Source of the DNA: Pseudomonas sp. M30-35 | Lineage (GTDB): Bacteria > Pseudomonadota > Gammaproteobacteria > Pseudomonadales > Pseudomonadaceae | Assembly (NCBI RefSeq): GCF_002163625.1 | Contig: NZ_CP020892.1 | Location: 1,612,001 to 1,676,000 of the forward strand | Length of the DNA stretch: 64,000 nucleotides | Direction: 5' to 3' | Position numbers and translations under genes: made by a program | Part shown: piece by piece, positions 34,542 to 43,071 of the stretch | How the letters are laid out: each line of letters begins with the position of its first letter | How positions within the stretch are numbered: the stretch's first letter is position 1 | Notes under the pieces: model-generated | What the model was told of the DNA's origin: nothing | The model's input: the letters and a program-made list of their open reading frames with translations, nothing else | Databases searched by the model: none

Positions 34542-35003
34542 TCAGTCGGTGTCCAGAGATTGGCGCAGGTGTTTACGCAGCGTGACCAATGCCTGCTTGA
34601 TTTCATCGAGCTGCTCAAGGGGAAGTCCTGCGGACTTGAGGATGCAGCCTGGCAGTGCTTTGGCCTGCTCATGCAACGCTCGACCTTTGTCACTCAGGTG
34701 CAGTTCGACCACACGCTCATCAGCCTTGGTACGGATGCGTTTTAGCAAGCCTTCAGCTTCAAGACGTTTGAGCAATGGTGTGACTGAGCCCGGGTCAGTA
34801 AGCAGTCGCGCACTGATTTCACTCACGGTAAGCCCGTCAGTCTCCCACAACACCAGCATCGCTAGGTATTGCGGGTAGGTGAGTCCGAGCTTTTGCAGTA
34901 AGGGTTTGTAAGTCTTGGTCATCAGCAACGAGGTCGAGTGCAAGGCAAAGCACAGCTGATTATCCAGCAGCAGGGCGTTGCAGGGTTCGAGCGAGGCGTT
35001 CAT
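34542..35003 (-). CDS. ohrR: OhrR-type MarR-family peroxide sensor
   Basis: This is a 153-residue MarR-family repressor. Cys18 in LLLDNQLCFAL is the reactive cysteine of OhrR, which is oxidised by organic hydroperoxides and releases DNA. The winged helix follows the LTVSEISARLLTDPGSVTPLLKRLE pattern of the subfamily. ohr is divergent from it across a gap of about 280 bp with two palindromes, so the pair forms the usual sensor-enzyme module. Confidence 0.93.
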   Translation of the reverse strand: MNASLEPCNALLLDNQLCFALHSTSLLMTKTYKPLLQKLGLTYPQYLAMLVLWETDGLTVSEISARLLTDPGSVTPLLKRLEAEGLLKRIRTKADERVVELHLSDKGRALHEQAKALPGCILKSAGLPLEQLDEIKQALVTLRKHLRQSLDTD

Positions 35004-35135
35004 TGAGGTGACCTGTGCGCAGTAAAGATGGCAAATAAGTTAACGCACTAACAGCCTTCGCGCCAACAGATCAGCTGCGCTGGCTTTATAGGGACGTTAC
35101 GAAACTGGGCCATTGAGAGACTCAATCATCGTGAT

Positions 35136-35181
35136 AGATAAATCTGTAAATATTTATCTTGTGCGCTAAATAAATGCGCAC
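35136..35181. promoter_or_regulatory. Two palindromes in the ohrR-ohr control region
   Basis: An AT-rich imperfect palindrome (AGATAAAT ... ATTTATCT, 35136-35159, about 20 of 24 positions symmetric) is followed at once by GTGCGC (35161-35166) paired with GCGCAC (35176-35181). One of them is a good candidate for the OhrR operator. Confidence 0.55.
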
Positions 35182-35282
35182 TAATATTATTTCAAGCCAA
35201 CGGTAATACCCCGGTCAACACGACCCGCTATCGTTGTAGCAGCTCTCAATTCATTTCATTCAAGCACTAAGAGGAAATCATT

Positions 35283-35708
35283 ATGTCGATCGAAACTGTT
35301 GCATACCGTGCATACGCAGAAGCCACCGGCGGCCGTGATGGCCGGGCTATCTCGTCTGATGGTGTACTTGATGTTGCTCTGACCACGCCAAAAGAATTGG
35401 GCGGCGCAGGCGGCGAGGGCACTAACCCTGAGCAATTGTTCGCAGCGGGTTACTCGGCTTGTTTCCTTGGCGCGATGAAGTTTGTGGCTGCTCGCGACAA
35501 GTTGCAGGTTCCGGCGGACACATCGATCGAAGGCGTTGTCGGTATTGGCGCGATCCCGAATGGTTTCGGTATTGAAGTTGAATTGCGTATCAGCTTGCCG
35601 GGCCTGGAAAAAGATATCGCGCAAACGCTGATTGATCGCGCGCACATCGTTTGCCCATATTCGAACGCAACTCGTGGCAATATTGATGTCACGCTGACCT
35701 TGGTTTAA
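35283..35708 (+). CDS. ohr: Ohr organic hydroperoxide reductase
   Basis: Ohr is a cytoplasmic lipoyl-dependent thiol peroxidase of the OsmC/Ohr family that reduces organic hydroperoxides. It is 141 residues. The reactive Cys60 is in GYSACFLG and the resolving Cys124 in [10 protein letters not shown]18 and E50 match the catalytic network. The ribosome binding site AAGAGGA precedes the ATG, and an intrinsic terminator follows. Confidence 0.97.
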   Translation: MSIETVAYRAYAEATGGRDGRAISSDGVLDVALTTPKELGGAGGEGTNPEQLFAAGYSACFLGAMKFVAARDKLQVPADTSIEGVVGIGAIPNGFGIEVELRISLPGLEKDIAQTLIDRAHIVCPYSNATRGNIDVTLTLV

Positions 35709-35739
35709 TCGCCTGGCTGTAATCTGATGTGCAACAAAA

Positions 35740-35767
35740 ACGCGCCTGAATGCAGGCGCGTTTTTTA
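35740..35767 (+). terminator. Intrinsic terminator after ohr
   Basis: ACGCGCCTG (35740-35748) pairs with CAGGCGCGT (35753-35761) around AATG, followed by Ts. The A-run on its left could let it serve the convergent ydbL-like gene too. Confidence 0.9.
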
Positions 35768-35778
35768 TCTACAACGAC

Positions 35779-36126
35779 TTACTTTTTGACCCACTCACTG
35801 CCTTGTTGGATGTACTGTCCGGCAGGGGTTTTTTCGATCGCCTTTTTCCCGGCTATCGCCTCTACGGCGGTGACTTCGATGCCGTTCTTCTCAGCCAGTT
35901 TCTTGTATTCATTACGGCGCGCATCGTTGATCAACTTGGCTATCTCTTCGGCGTTGCCGCCGGGCTTGACCACACCCAGATAACCAGTTTGCGTTTCGCC
36001 CAACTGGCCAGATGCTTTGGCGCCGCCGAGTGCGCTCATCGCGTCATTAAGGTTTATGGCAAAAGCTGGAGCGCTCAGGCTGAGCAGCAATACCAGGCTG
36101 GCAATACGTTTATACAGGGTCATCAC
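35779..36126 (-). CDS. ydbL: YdbL-like DUF1318 periplasmic protein
   Basis: This 115-residue precursor has a signal peptide ending at APAFA (residues 19-23) and a DUF1318 domain with LGVVKPGGNAEEIAKLINDARR and the C-terminal KTPAGQYIQQGSEWVKK. In E. coli YdbL acts as a chaperone-like partner of the YdbH-YnbE lipid-transport pair. It is last in a three-gene set with ynbE- and ydbH-like genes, only eight bases after the middle one. Confidence 0.88.
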   Translation of the reverse strand: MMTLYKRIASLVLLLSLSAPAFAINLNDAMSALGGAKASGQLGETQTGYLGVVKPGGNAEEIAKLINDARRNEYKKLAEKNGIEVTAVEAIAGKKAIEKTPAGQYIQQGSEWVKK

Positions 36127-36134
36127 GTCGCTCC

Positions 36135-36326
36135 TTAAAACAATCCGCTTGATTCGTTGAACATGCTGTCGAGCTCTTTGTCGACCTTGATGTAAATCTC
36201 GTGCTCGATTTTGACGTTGAGATTGATATTGATGGGCTCGTTAGGCACCGCAAGCTGGACTGTTGGTGTACAGGCCACGCTTATCAAGCCGAATGCCAGA
36301 GCGGCTAAACCGTTGCGTAAACGCAT
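36135..36326 (-). CDS. ynbE: YnbE-like small lipoprotein
   Basis: This 63-residue precursor has a lipobox ending at Cys19 (LISVAC). The mature part, with PININLNVKIEHEIYIKVDKELD, matches the YnbE family. In E. coli this outer-membrane lipoprotein completes the intermembrane bridge formed by YdbH. It is 15 bases after the ydbH-like stop and followed by the ydbL-like gene. Confidence 0.88.
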   Translation of the reverse strand: MRLRNGLAALAFGLISVACTPTVQLAVPNEPININLNVKIEHEIYIKVDKELDSMFNESSGLF

Positions 36327-36341
36327 GTTGCGTGCTCCTTA

Positions 36342-38972
36342 TTAGTTGTCCTTTGGCGCTGCTTGTTGTTTGCGTTTGAGGATGTATTGTTGAACCCGTT
36401 GCTGAACGATATCACTGACTTTATCGCTCAGTTGGATGCTGGCCAACAATGTCGGAATGTTTTCTTCAAGGTTGATGTTGAAGTTGATCGGCCGTCCTTT
36501 CTCGATTGCCGGGTTTCTGCCCTCCAGGCGCAAGGCTAGCAAGAGCTGGCCGTCGGGGTCATAACTGACGCCACTGGAGAGGGTGGTGTAGTGGAAGTCT
36601 TCCAATGACTGCGCCACTAATTGCATTGCCGGATTGCTTCTGCCCATCGCTTTGATTTTGTCGTTGTTGAACTGCAAGCGACCACCGGGTTGGCGTGCAC
36701 TGATCCGGCCTTGATCAACGCTGAGACCTGCAGCATTCACACGCAGAGGAATTGAGCCATCGATCAGGCCGCTACCTGACAAGCCTTCTGCGGGGTATGC
36801 GGCAAACAGGTTTTCCAATTTCAAGCCGTTTATCGTCAGGGCAAATAGCAAATCTGACTGCTTCAAGTCCCATTGTTTGGCAGGCAAAGTGACTTGTCCG
36901 CCAAGGACCTGAGCCGTGGCTTGCTGCAAGCTTAACTGGCCTTTATCGAGCGCATTGAGTGTGGCGCTGTAGCGGCCGCGCAGGTCGATTGGCCCAAGCG
37001 GTACTCCCGGGTTCGCCTCAGTTAAACGCAATCGTTTGACCTCAGCCTGAAGCCGTTGGTTCGCCAGGCGCAGCTGTACATCAGCGCTTAAACCGCTGAG
37101 TTCAGTGCGGTTATAAATGCCAGAAAGCCCTTGGCTGGCCAGGTTGAGGCTAAGTGCTGTGCTGCTGCCGGGCGCCAGGTGCAGATCTGCGCTGGCGTTG
37201 AGCCGACCATTATTGAGGTCGAGCAGAGCTGGCCAGCCGTTTAGAGTGCTTTTCAGCGGGTTGCCTGCACGGAAAAATATTTCAGCGAACTTAGCGTTTA
37301 ACTGAATACCTTTTTGCACGGTGTTTTGTGCATCTAACTGCGCCTGCAAACCCGCGCCATTATTTAGCGAGCCAATAAGGGTTTGCTGCTGAGCGTCGGC
37401 CTGTAGTTTGCCTTTGAAGTCCCAGCTTTGTGGTTTTAACGCGGATTGCTGCAATGACTTGGCGCTCAAAGCAATGGGACCGCTGAGTTGCCAATCGCTC
37501 AGCGCTGAGTTGTTGAGTGTCGCATTCAGGCTTAACCCGGCGAGAGCGGCGCTGAGGTCAGTGGCGCTAAATTCCGGGTGGCTGAGTTGCGCCAGTTGCA
37601 GTCGCGAGCTTTTGTCCAGGTTGAGCTTGAGTTGCTGCGCGTCGGCATAGCCATTAAAAGCCAACTGCGCGTCTATGCCTTGGGCTTTCCAATCAGTTAA
37701 TTGCAGGGCTTTGCTGCTGGCTTTAAACGTTGCGTTGTGCAGTTGCACGGCCCAAGGCAGGGTGTTGGCGAGGTCCAGCCGGGCTTGCAATTGCAAGGTG
37801 CTGGCGCCGCTGCTGTTGAGGCTGAGTTGTAGCGGGAGATTACGCCCGCGCAGTTGCTCTTGCACGGGGCTGGATACGTCATCTGCTGCTTTAGCAGGCT
37901 GCACGCTGAGGTGAAACTCATCGTTTTGCAGAGCCGCGGGCAGTTGGCTACGCAGCGATTCGGCGAGGTGTTGAAGCCTTAGATCAGCCTGTATTTGTTT
38001 GGCGAGCCACTGCCCTGCCTGCGCATTCAGCGCCAAGCTGAGTTCGCCTTGAACTTGACCCACACCCGGCATCGGCCAAGGTTCGGGCAGATTGGCAGTT
38101 GCCGCAATATTGCCGCTGGCCTGTTGTAGTTGTTCAAGATTGATAGGACCTGCAGGCAGCTCTAAATCCCAATTAGCCGATAACGCCGCGGCGCTCGGTG
38201 CTTCGGGTAGCTCAACACCTGCCGGTAACGCCCACTGACTCAGCCAATGTTGCAGGGCGCTGGCCTGGCTCAAATTGGGCGCAGCTATTGCGCCGGTAAG
38301 CTGATGGGTTGATTGCCCTGAGTTATCGGTCAGCTTGTGCACGCCCAAATTTGCACCCACTTGCGGTTGCCCATCGACCTGCAGCGCAAGCTGGAGGTCG
38401 ATAGCGTCATCGGCATGCTGCAATTGACCATCAATGGTCAGCACTTGATCCTGACTTTGCAGATTGCTCAGCAGGGTCATGACTAAAGGCTGGTGTGAGG
38501 TTTTATTCAGTTGCAGGTCACCTTGCAGCGTGCAGTGCCCTTGGGCACAAGGCAGTTGTGCCGTGAGTTGTTCAATCTTCAGTGATTGCGGCGCCAGAGC
38601 CAGCGGAGCAACCATCTCCAGGAAATCAATGGCGGGTGAGGGCGCAGGTTCATCTTTGGCGCTCGGTTTCCAGTCGAGGTTGAGTGTGCCAAGTTCGATG
38701 TGCTGCCAGAACGGTGCAGCGGTGCTGAAGTCCTGCCATTTAAGGGTCAACCCCTTGGCGTCGAGACTCAGGGCTGCGCTGTCACTTTGTTGCTGTATCG
38801 AGAGGGTGCGCAGATGAATACCATCGAAGGAGATGCGCAGGCCTTGCCAGTCGAAACGACTAATCTGCTGACTTTGTAAAAAATGCTGCCAGCTGATTGC
38901 GGAAGCCCCGGCAAGCACGCTCAGAAGCACAACCAATCCGGCCAGCCGCAGCCATGCTCTGCGGCTAATCAT
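36342..38972 (-). CDS. ydbH: YdbH-like intermembrane phospholipid transporter
   Basis: This is an 876-residue AsmA-like protein with one N-terminal membrane anchor (about residues 8-28) and a long periplasmic part rich in beta structure. Length and C-terminal segment (GLIDGSIPLRVNAAGL, then RLEGRNPAIEKGRPINFNINLEENIPTLLASIQ) fit YdbH. In E. coli YdbH, TamB and YhdP redundantly carry phospholipids to the outer membrane. The genes order ydbH-ynbE-ydbL is conserved here as a compact minus-strand operon. Confidence 0.9.
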   Translation of the reverse strand: MISRRAWLRLAGLVVLLSVLAGASAISWQHFLQSQQISRFDWQGLRISFDGIHLRTLSIQQQSDSAALSLDAKGLTLKWQDFSTAAPFWQHIELGTLNLDWKPSAKDEPAPSPAIDFLEMVAPLALAPQSLKIEQLTAQLPCAQGHCTLQGDLQLNKTSHQPLVMTLLSNLQSQDQVLTIDGQLQHADDAIDLQLALQVDGQPQVGANLGVHKLTDNSGQSTHQLTGAIAAPNLSQASALQHWLSQWALPAGVELPEAPSAAALSANWDLELPAGPINLEQLQQASGNIAATANLPEPWPMPGVGQVQGELSLALNAQAGQWLAKQIQADLRLQHLAESLRSQLPAALQNDEFHLSVQPAKAADDVSSPVQEQLRGRNLPLQLSLNSSGASTLQLQARLDLANTLPWAVQLHNATFKASSKALQLTDWKAQGIDAQLAFNGYADAQQLKLNLDKSSRLQLAQLSHPEFSATDLSAALAGLSLNATLNNSALSDWQLSGPIALSAKSLQQSALKPQSWDFKGKLQADAQQQTLIGSLNNGAGLQAQLDAQNTVQKGIQLNAKFAEIFFRAGNPLKSTLNGWPALLDLNNGRLNASADLHLAPGSSTALSLNLASQGLSGIYNRTELSGLSADVQLRLANQRLQAEVKRLRLTEANPGVPLGPIDLRGRYSATLNALDKGQLSLQQATAQVLGGQVTLPAKQWDLKQSDLLFALTINGLKLENLFAAYPAEGLSGSGLIDGSIPLRVNAAGLSVDQGRISARQPGGRLQFNNDKIKAMGRSNPAMQLVAQSLEDFHYTTLSSGVSYDPDGQLLLALRLEGRNPAIEKGRPINFNINLEENIPTLLASIQLSDKVSDIVQQRVQQYILKRKQQAAPKDN

Positions 38973-39202
38973 CGGTAACGATCCATTGAATGAGTTGGTG
39001 CAATCAATTGCTGTGCAACCTCTGAAACTTCAGTGCTGGGTCTGTGCGCTTCGACAATTAATAGCAATCGTCGATCATGGCCAGAGCATGGGCTGACGTT
39101 AGCGCATGCAGACCATGCTGCCAATGAGGATGTTACATATTCTGTGCATTTGCGACATTAGGGTTTATTATTGATGTAAATAGACATTCGAGGGTGCTAC
39201 GT

Positions 39203-39571
39203 ATGAGCGCAAAAATACAGCCTGTTAGCGATGTTGACAGCGTATTGGCCAAAGCGTTGCTCAATACGCGCGAGCAACTCGGCCTTACTCAGCAAGAGCT
39301 TGCCGATATTGTCGGCGTGCACCGCAGTGCGATCAGTCGTTGGGTGGATGCAGGGTTAAATCCGCACAGTAAAACTGGCGAGTTAGCGCTGTTGTTTATT
39401 CGCGGTTATCGCGCATTGTTCGCCCTATTTGGCGGTGACCTGGCAGATATGCGCCATTTTTTGCGCACTGAGAACCGTCACCTGGCGGGTGTGCCTTTGC
39501 AAATGATGGGGCAAGTGCAAGGTTTGGTGCGGGTAGTCGAATACCTCGATGCGATTCGCGGCAAGGTTTGA
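39203..39571 (+). CDS. Xre/MbcA-type antitoxin of a RES system
   Basis: This is a 122-residue protein with an N-terminal helix-turn-helix (NTREQLGLTQQELADIVGVHRSAISRW) and a C-terminal MbcA/ParS/Xre toxin-binding part (about residues 50-120). It lies directly before a RES-domain gene (36 bases apart), so this is a type II toxin-antitoxin operon. The ATG at 39203 has GAGGG at proper spacing; an in-frame GTG at 39194 would add three residues. Such antitoxins repress their own promoter. Confidence 0.88.
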   Translation: MSAKIQPVSDVDSVLAKALLNTREQLGLTQQELADIVGVHRSAISRWVDAGLNPHSKTGELALLFIRGYRALFALFGGDLADMRHFLRTENRHLAGVPLQMMGQVQGLVRVVEYLDAIRGKV

Positions 39572-39607
39572 TCGCAAACTACCGTGCTTCTATAAGGCTG
39601 CGCTGAT

Positions 39608-40360
39608 ATGCAAATTTGGCAGGCCTGTCATGGCCCTGAACACATCACTGCGTTACGTGGCCGGCTGGTACGCTTGGTTGAGAGCCAGGAGCAGGTTGCC
39701 ACCCTGCAGTTGGTTGATACTCTGGCTGAGCAGGCATTGCTCGAAGAAATGCTCGAAACCAGTAAACCGCCGCTGCCTGAGTCCGCGCAGGGTTTGCACT
39801 ATCTATTAAAGACGCCATTTCGTTATCCACCGCTGCGTTGGGGCTCACGCTTTGGTTCGCGCTTTGAGCCAAGTTTGTTTTATGCGGCTCAACGTCTGGA
39901 AACGGCGATGGCTGAGGCGGCTTATTATCGATTTGTGCTCTGGGATGGTATGTCCGTGGCGCCGCCCAGTGAACGAATTCTGTCTGAGCATTGCTCGTTT
40001 GAGGCGCGCTATAAGGTGACGTGTGGCGTTGCGCTGCATAAATCACCCTTTGATCAATATCGCGCGCAGCTGATGCACCCCAGTCAATATCAGCAAACCC
40101 AGGTCTTAGGTGCGCAGATGCGCGAGGCTGGGGTTGAAGCATTTGAATATCGCTCAGCGCGCTGTGCTCAAGGTGGAATCAATGTTGCGCTCTATACTCC
40201 GCGAGCGCTGGCGGAGAAGCGCCCAAGTAACCTGATGCCATGGTTTTGTGAGACCACGGCAGAGTATGTGGCTTTCAAAAATCCGCATTCGGCTGCTGCG
40301 CTACAGGTGTTCAAGTTGACCGATTTTCAACGAGAAGGGCGGCTACCGTTGCCCGCCTAG
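39608..40360 (+). CDS. RES-domain toxin (putative NAD-degrading)
   Basis: This is a 250-residue protein with a RES domain in its second half. The typical Arg-Tyr-Glu-Ser set is suggested by the segment RFGSRFEPSLFYAAQRLETAMAEAAYYR (R81/R85, Y92, E103) and the later EYRSAR. RES toxins degrade NAD+ and arrest growth until neutralised. The roughly 70-residue N-terminal helical extension is typical of the longer RES subfamily. It is paired with the Xre antitoxin just upstream. Confidence 0.87.
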   Translation: MQIWQACHGPEHITALRGRLVRLVESQEQVATLQLVDTLAEQALLEEMLETSKPPLPESAQGLHYLLKTPFRYPPLRWGSRFGSRFEPSLFYAAQRLETAMAEAAYYRFVLWDGMSVAPPSERILSEHCSFEARYKVTCGVALHKSPFDQYRAQLMHPSQYQQTQVLGAQMREAGVEAFEYRSARCAQGGINVALYTPRALAEKRPSNLMPWFCETTAEYVAFKNPHSAAALQVFKLTDFQREGRLPLPA

Positions 40361-40870
40361 AATCTGATCGAATGGTTGGTTAACTGCCAATCGGTTGTGC
40401 TGAGGACAATGAATGAGTGCGCGCTCATTTGCCGCAGTTTTTTTGGCGGTTAAATAGTGGGGTCGCTGGAGATGGCACAGTTACTGGGGTTGCATGTCAG
40501 GGTCAAGACTTTGACACCTACAGGCAGGGGTCTAAAAGTGGCAAATATGCGCCCAAATAGGGCATTTCTGACCTGTGGTAAATTGACTTGTGCACAATTT
40601 CAACGCGCCTTAGCAAGCTTGATTCAAAGAGCGTTGTAAATCATTGATTATTCATAGAGATTTTTTAAGTCAATGAAAAATATCAATTTTTTTTGCTGGT
40701 GAAAAAATCGTCAGTTTAAGCTCAGCCCCCAAAATACAGGCGTTCACGGCGCTTGCTCCCATCTTGTCCACCGAGTTATCCACAGGTTCTGTGGATTGTC
40801 TGCGGGGAGGCTACATACGTTTGTCACATTGATCTGTTTAGGGGTTTACCTCTGAAAAAAAGAGAGTAGA
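40361..40870. other. Non-coding region with a DnaA-box-like site
   Basis: This is about 510 bp without a credible gene (a 60-codon frame at 40457 lacks support). It is AT-rich in the middle (about 40640-40700). TTATCCACA at 40776-40784 matches the DnaA-box consensus, followed closely by the reverse-oriented TGTGGA. It probably includes the promoter of the Sel1-repeat gene. Confidence 0.5.
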
Positions 40871-41311
40871 GTGGCGCGCCTTTCCACCCTATCGCCGTTA
40901 TTTATGCCTCGCGTATTACCCCGTACTCATTCAGCCCCCGTTTCCATCAGCACCAAACTCCCCATGCGTGTCGCGCTGTGGCTGCTAGATAGCCCGCGCT
41001 TGGGCCAAGCGGCTTCGGTCAAGCGCTTTGCTGGCCAACTGCTTAAGCAACCTGCTCGTGAAGGTGTTGTCGTTGCGCAGAGCCGTTTGGGGCAAATGCT
41101 GTGCCGTGATTGCGGCAACACCCGTGATCGCCGCATGGGCCTTGAAATGTTGCGTCTGGCTGCGCGTGCGGGTGACAGCTGCGCTCAGCTGGAGCTCGGG
41201 CGTCATTACCTGAAGCCCCGTGTTAACGAGCCGCGTCAGGCGCATCAGTGGCTTGAACAAGCGGCTGCACATGGGTCGCAAGAAGCCAAAGCCTTGCTCA
41301 AGTCGCTCTAA
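40871..41311 (+). CDS. Sel1-repeat protein
   Basis: This is a 146-residue protein with two to three Sel1-type repeats: GVVVAQSRLGQMLCRDCG, GLEMLRLAARAGDSCAQLELGRHYL and AHQWLEQAAAHGSQEAKALL. The N-terminal 40 residues are basic and unstructured. The GTG at 40871 is preceded by AGAGAG; an ATG at 40904 would shorten it by 11 residues. Function is unknown; such repeats mediate protein contacts. A second Sel1 gene is found at 57246. Confidence 0.72.
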   Translation: MARLSTLSPLFMPRVLPRTHSAPVSISTKLPMRVALWLLDSPRLGQAASVKRFAGQLLKQPAREGVVVAQSRLGQMLCRDCGNTRDRRMGLEMLRLAARAGDSCAQLELGRHYLKPRVNEPRQAHQWLEQAAAHGSQEAKALLKSL

Positions 41312-41484
41312 AGCTGCGAAGCCGAATCAGGCAAAAACCAATCCAGCCAGAATGTTTCAGGCATGCAGCCATGTATGCCTGTGCTGAGATGTTGCCCAGC
41401 GAATGATTCAAGTGGCGCAACAGGTGCCTGACGTATCGGCAAACTACTGGGTATACTTCCAGTAATGCTGATGCGGAGTTGCAT

Positions 41485-42954
41485 ATGCCAATCGATTTAC
41501 CGAGTTTGTTTGTCGGCCTTGCCGGGGCAGGAATACCTTTATTGGTGCTGGCACTGGTGCTGCAGCGCCGCGCTTCAACCTTGGGGTTTGAGTGCAGCTT
41601 GTTGCAGGAGCGCTTGAGTAGCGCGCAACTGGCGCAAACAGGGCTGAGTGCACAGCTCGATGCGTGCCGCGAAGAAATCTCCGAGATCGCTGAAATTAAG
41701 GCCGATCAGCAAGCAGAGCTCGCTGCAATGCGCCGCGAAGCCGAACTGTTGCAGCACGAGCAGCAGATATCACGTGAAGCCGCGCGTGACTGGCAGCAGC
41801 AGCGTGAGCAGCAAGAAGCTGAACTACGCCGCCTCGGTTCAGAGCGAGCAGGGCTTGCCGCAGAACTGCGCGATCAACAAGATCATCACCAGCAGCGCCT
41901 CACTGACCTGCAAGGCTCGCGGGATGAATTGCGTGCGCAATTTGCTGAGCTGGCCGGGAAAATCTTTGATGAGCGCGAGCAACGCTTTGCTGAAACCAGT
42001 CAGCAGCGTCTGGGGCAGTTGCTTGATCCATTGAAGGAGCGGATTCAATCGTTCGAGAAGCGCGTTGAAGAAAGCTATCAGCAAGAGGCGCGTGAGCGTT
42101 TTTCGCTGGGCAAGGAGCTTGAGCGTTTGCAGCAGCTTAATCAGCGCCTGGGTGATGAAGCGACCAACCTGACCCGCGCGCTGAAAGGTCAGAAGACGCA
42201 AGGCAACTGGGGTGAGTTGATTCTAGAGCGAGTGCTTGAACATGCCGGTTTGGAGAAGGGCCGCGAGTATCAAACGCAGGTCAACCTCAAAAGCGCGGAT
42301 GGTGAGCGTTTTCAGCCTGATGTATTGATTCAACTGCCCGGCGATAAGCAAGTGGTGGTGGATGCCAAAGTCAGCCTGACAGCCTATCAACAGTACGTTT
42401 CAGCTGAAGATGAAGGCGCGCGCCAGCTGGCGCTTAAACAGCATGTTCAATCGCTACGCAGCCATCTCAAGGGCTTATCGCTGAAGGATTATCAGCGCCT
42501 TGAAGGCCTGCACAGCCTCGATTTTGTATTGCTGTTCGTGCCGATTGAAGCAGCATTTGCCGCCGCGCTACAGGCAGAACCTGGGCTGTTTCAGGAGGCG
42601 TTTGAGCAGAATATCGTGATCGTCAGCCCCACCACCTTGCTGGCGACTTTGCGCGTGACTGACAGCCTCTGGCGTCAGGAGCGTCAAGGTCAGAATGCGC
42701 GTGAAATTGCTGAGCGCGCCGGTGCGCTGTATGACAAGTTTTATGCCTTTGTTCAAGACCTTGATGAGATCGGCGCGCGCTTGCAACAACTGGACAAAGC
42801 CTACGCTGCGGCGCGGAACAAGCTCTGTGATGGGCGGGGCAATATTATTAGCCGTGTCGAGAATTTAAAGCTGCTTGGCGCGCGGGCAAGTAAAAGCTTG
42901 CCGACCGACTTGCTTGATCAGGCAGCGCAATTACCCTTTGAGGATGATGCCTGA
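41485..42954 (+). CDS. rmuC: RmuC DNA recombination-limiting protein
   Basis: This is a 489-residue protein with an N-terminal membrane anchor (about residues 5-23), a long coiled coil (about 28-215, rich in Gln, Glu and Arg), and the RmuC nuclease-like domain (about 220-430) starting GNWGELILERVLEHAG and containing LPGDKQVVVDAKVSL, in which Asp and Lys fit a PD-(D/E)XK core. RmuC limits inversion and other rearrangements at short repeats in E. coli. The ATG at 41485 follows GCGGAG. Confidence 0.93.
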   Translation: MPIDLPSLFVGLAGAGIPLLVLALVLQRRASTLGFECSLLQERLSSAQLAQTGLSAQLDACREEISEIAEIKADQQAELAAMRREAELLQHEQQISREAARDWQQQREQQEAELRRLGSERAGLAAELRDQQDHHQQRLTDLQGSRDELRAQFAELAGKIFDEREQRFAETSQQRLGQLLDPLKERIQSFEKRVEESYQQEARERFSLGKELERLQQLNQRLGDEATNLTRALKGQKTQGNWGELILERVLEHAGLEKGREYQTQVNLKSADGERFQPDVLIQLPGDKQVVVDAKVSLTAYQQYVSAEDEGARQLALKQHVQSLRSHLKGLSLKDYQRLEGLHSLDFVLLFVPIEAAFAAALQAEPGLFQEAFEQNIVIVSPTTLLATLRVTDSLWRQERQGQNAREIAERAGALYDKFYAFVQDLDEIGARLQQLDKAYAAARNKLCDGRGNIISRVENLKLLGARASKSLPTDLLDQAAQLPFEDDA

Positions 42955-42980
42955 GGCCGTGTTAGCCAGTGGTTGCGGTT

Positions 42981-43061
42981 GGTGGGCAAGCTTCGTATTG
43001 CCGCCTCCCTCGAGGGAGGCGGCGCGTTTTGACCTAGGGTGGGTAACGCTTTTTACCCACC
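42981..43061. repeat. Palindrome group after rmuC, including REP-like member 2
   Basis: Three nested or adjacent hairpins fill the gap between two convergent genes. GGTGGGCAA (42981-42989) pairs with TTGCCGCC across a GCTTCG loop; a perfect 24-bp palindrome lies at 43000-43023; and GGTGGGTAA (43038-43046) pairs with TTACCCACC (43053-43061). They may act as terminators for both genes. Confidence 0.7.
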
Positions 43062-43071
43062 ACAAGCACGC

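Noticed and set aside
40457..40639. 60-codon plus-strand frame in the gap after the RES toxin
   Set aside because: No supported start and no recognisable pattern; treated as chance.
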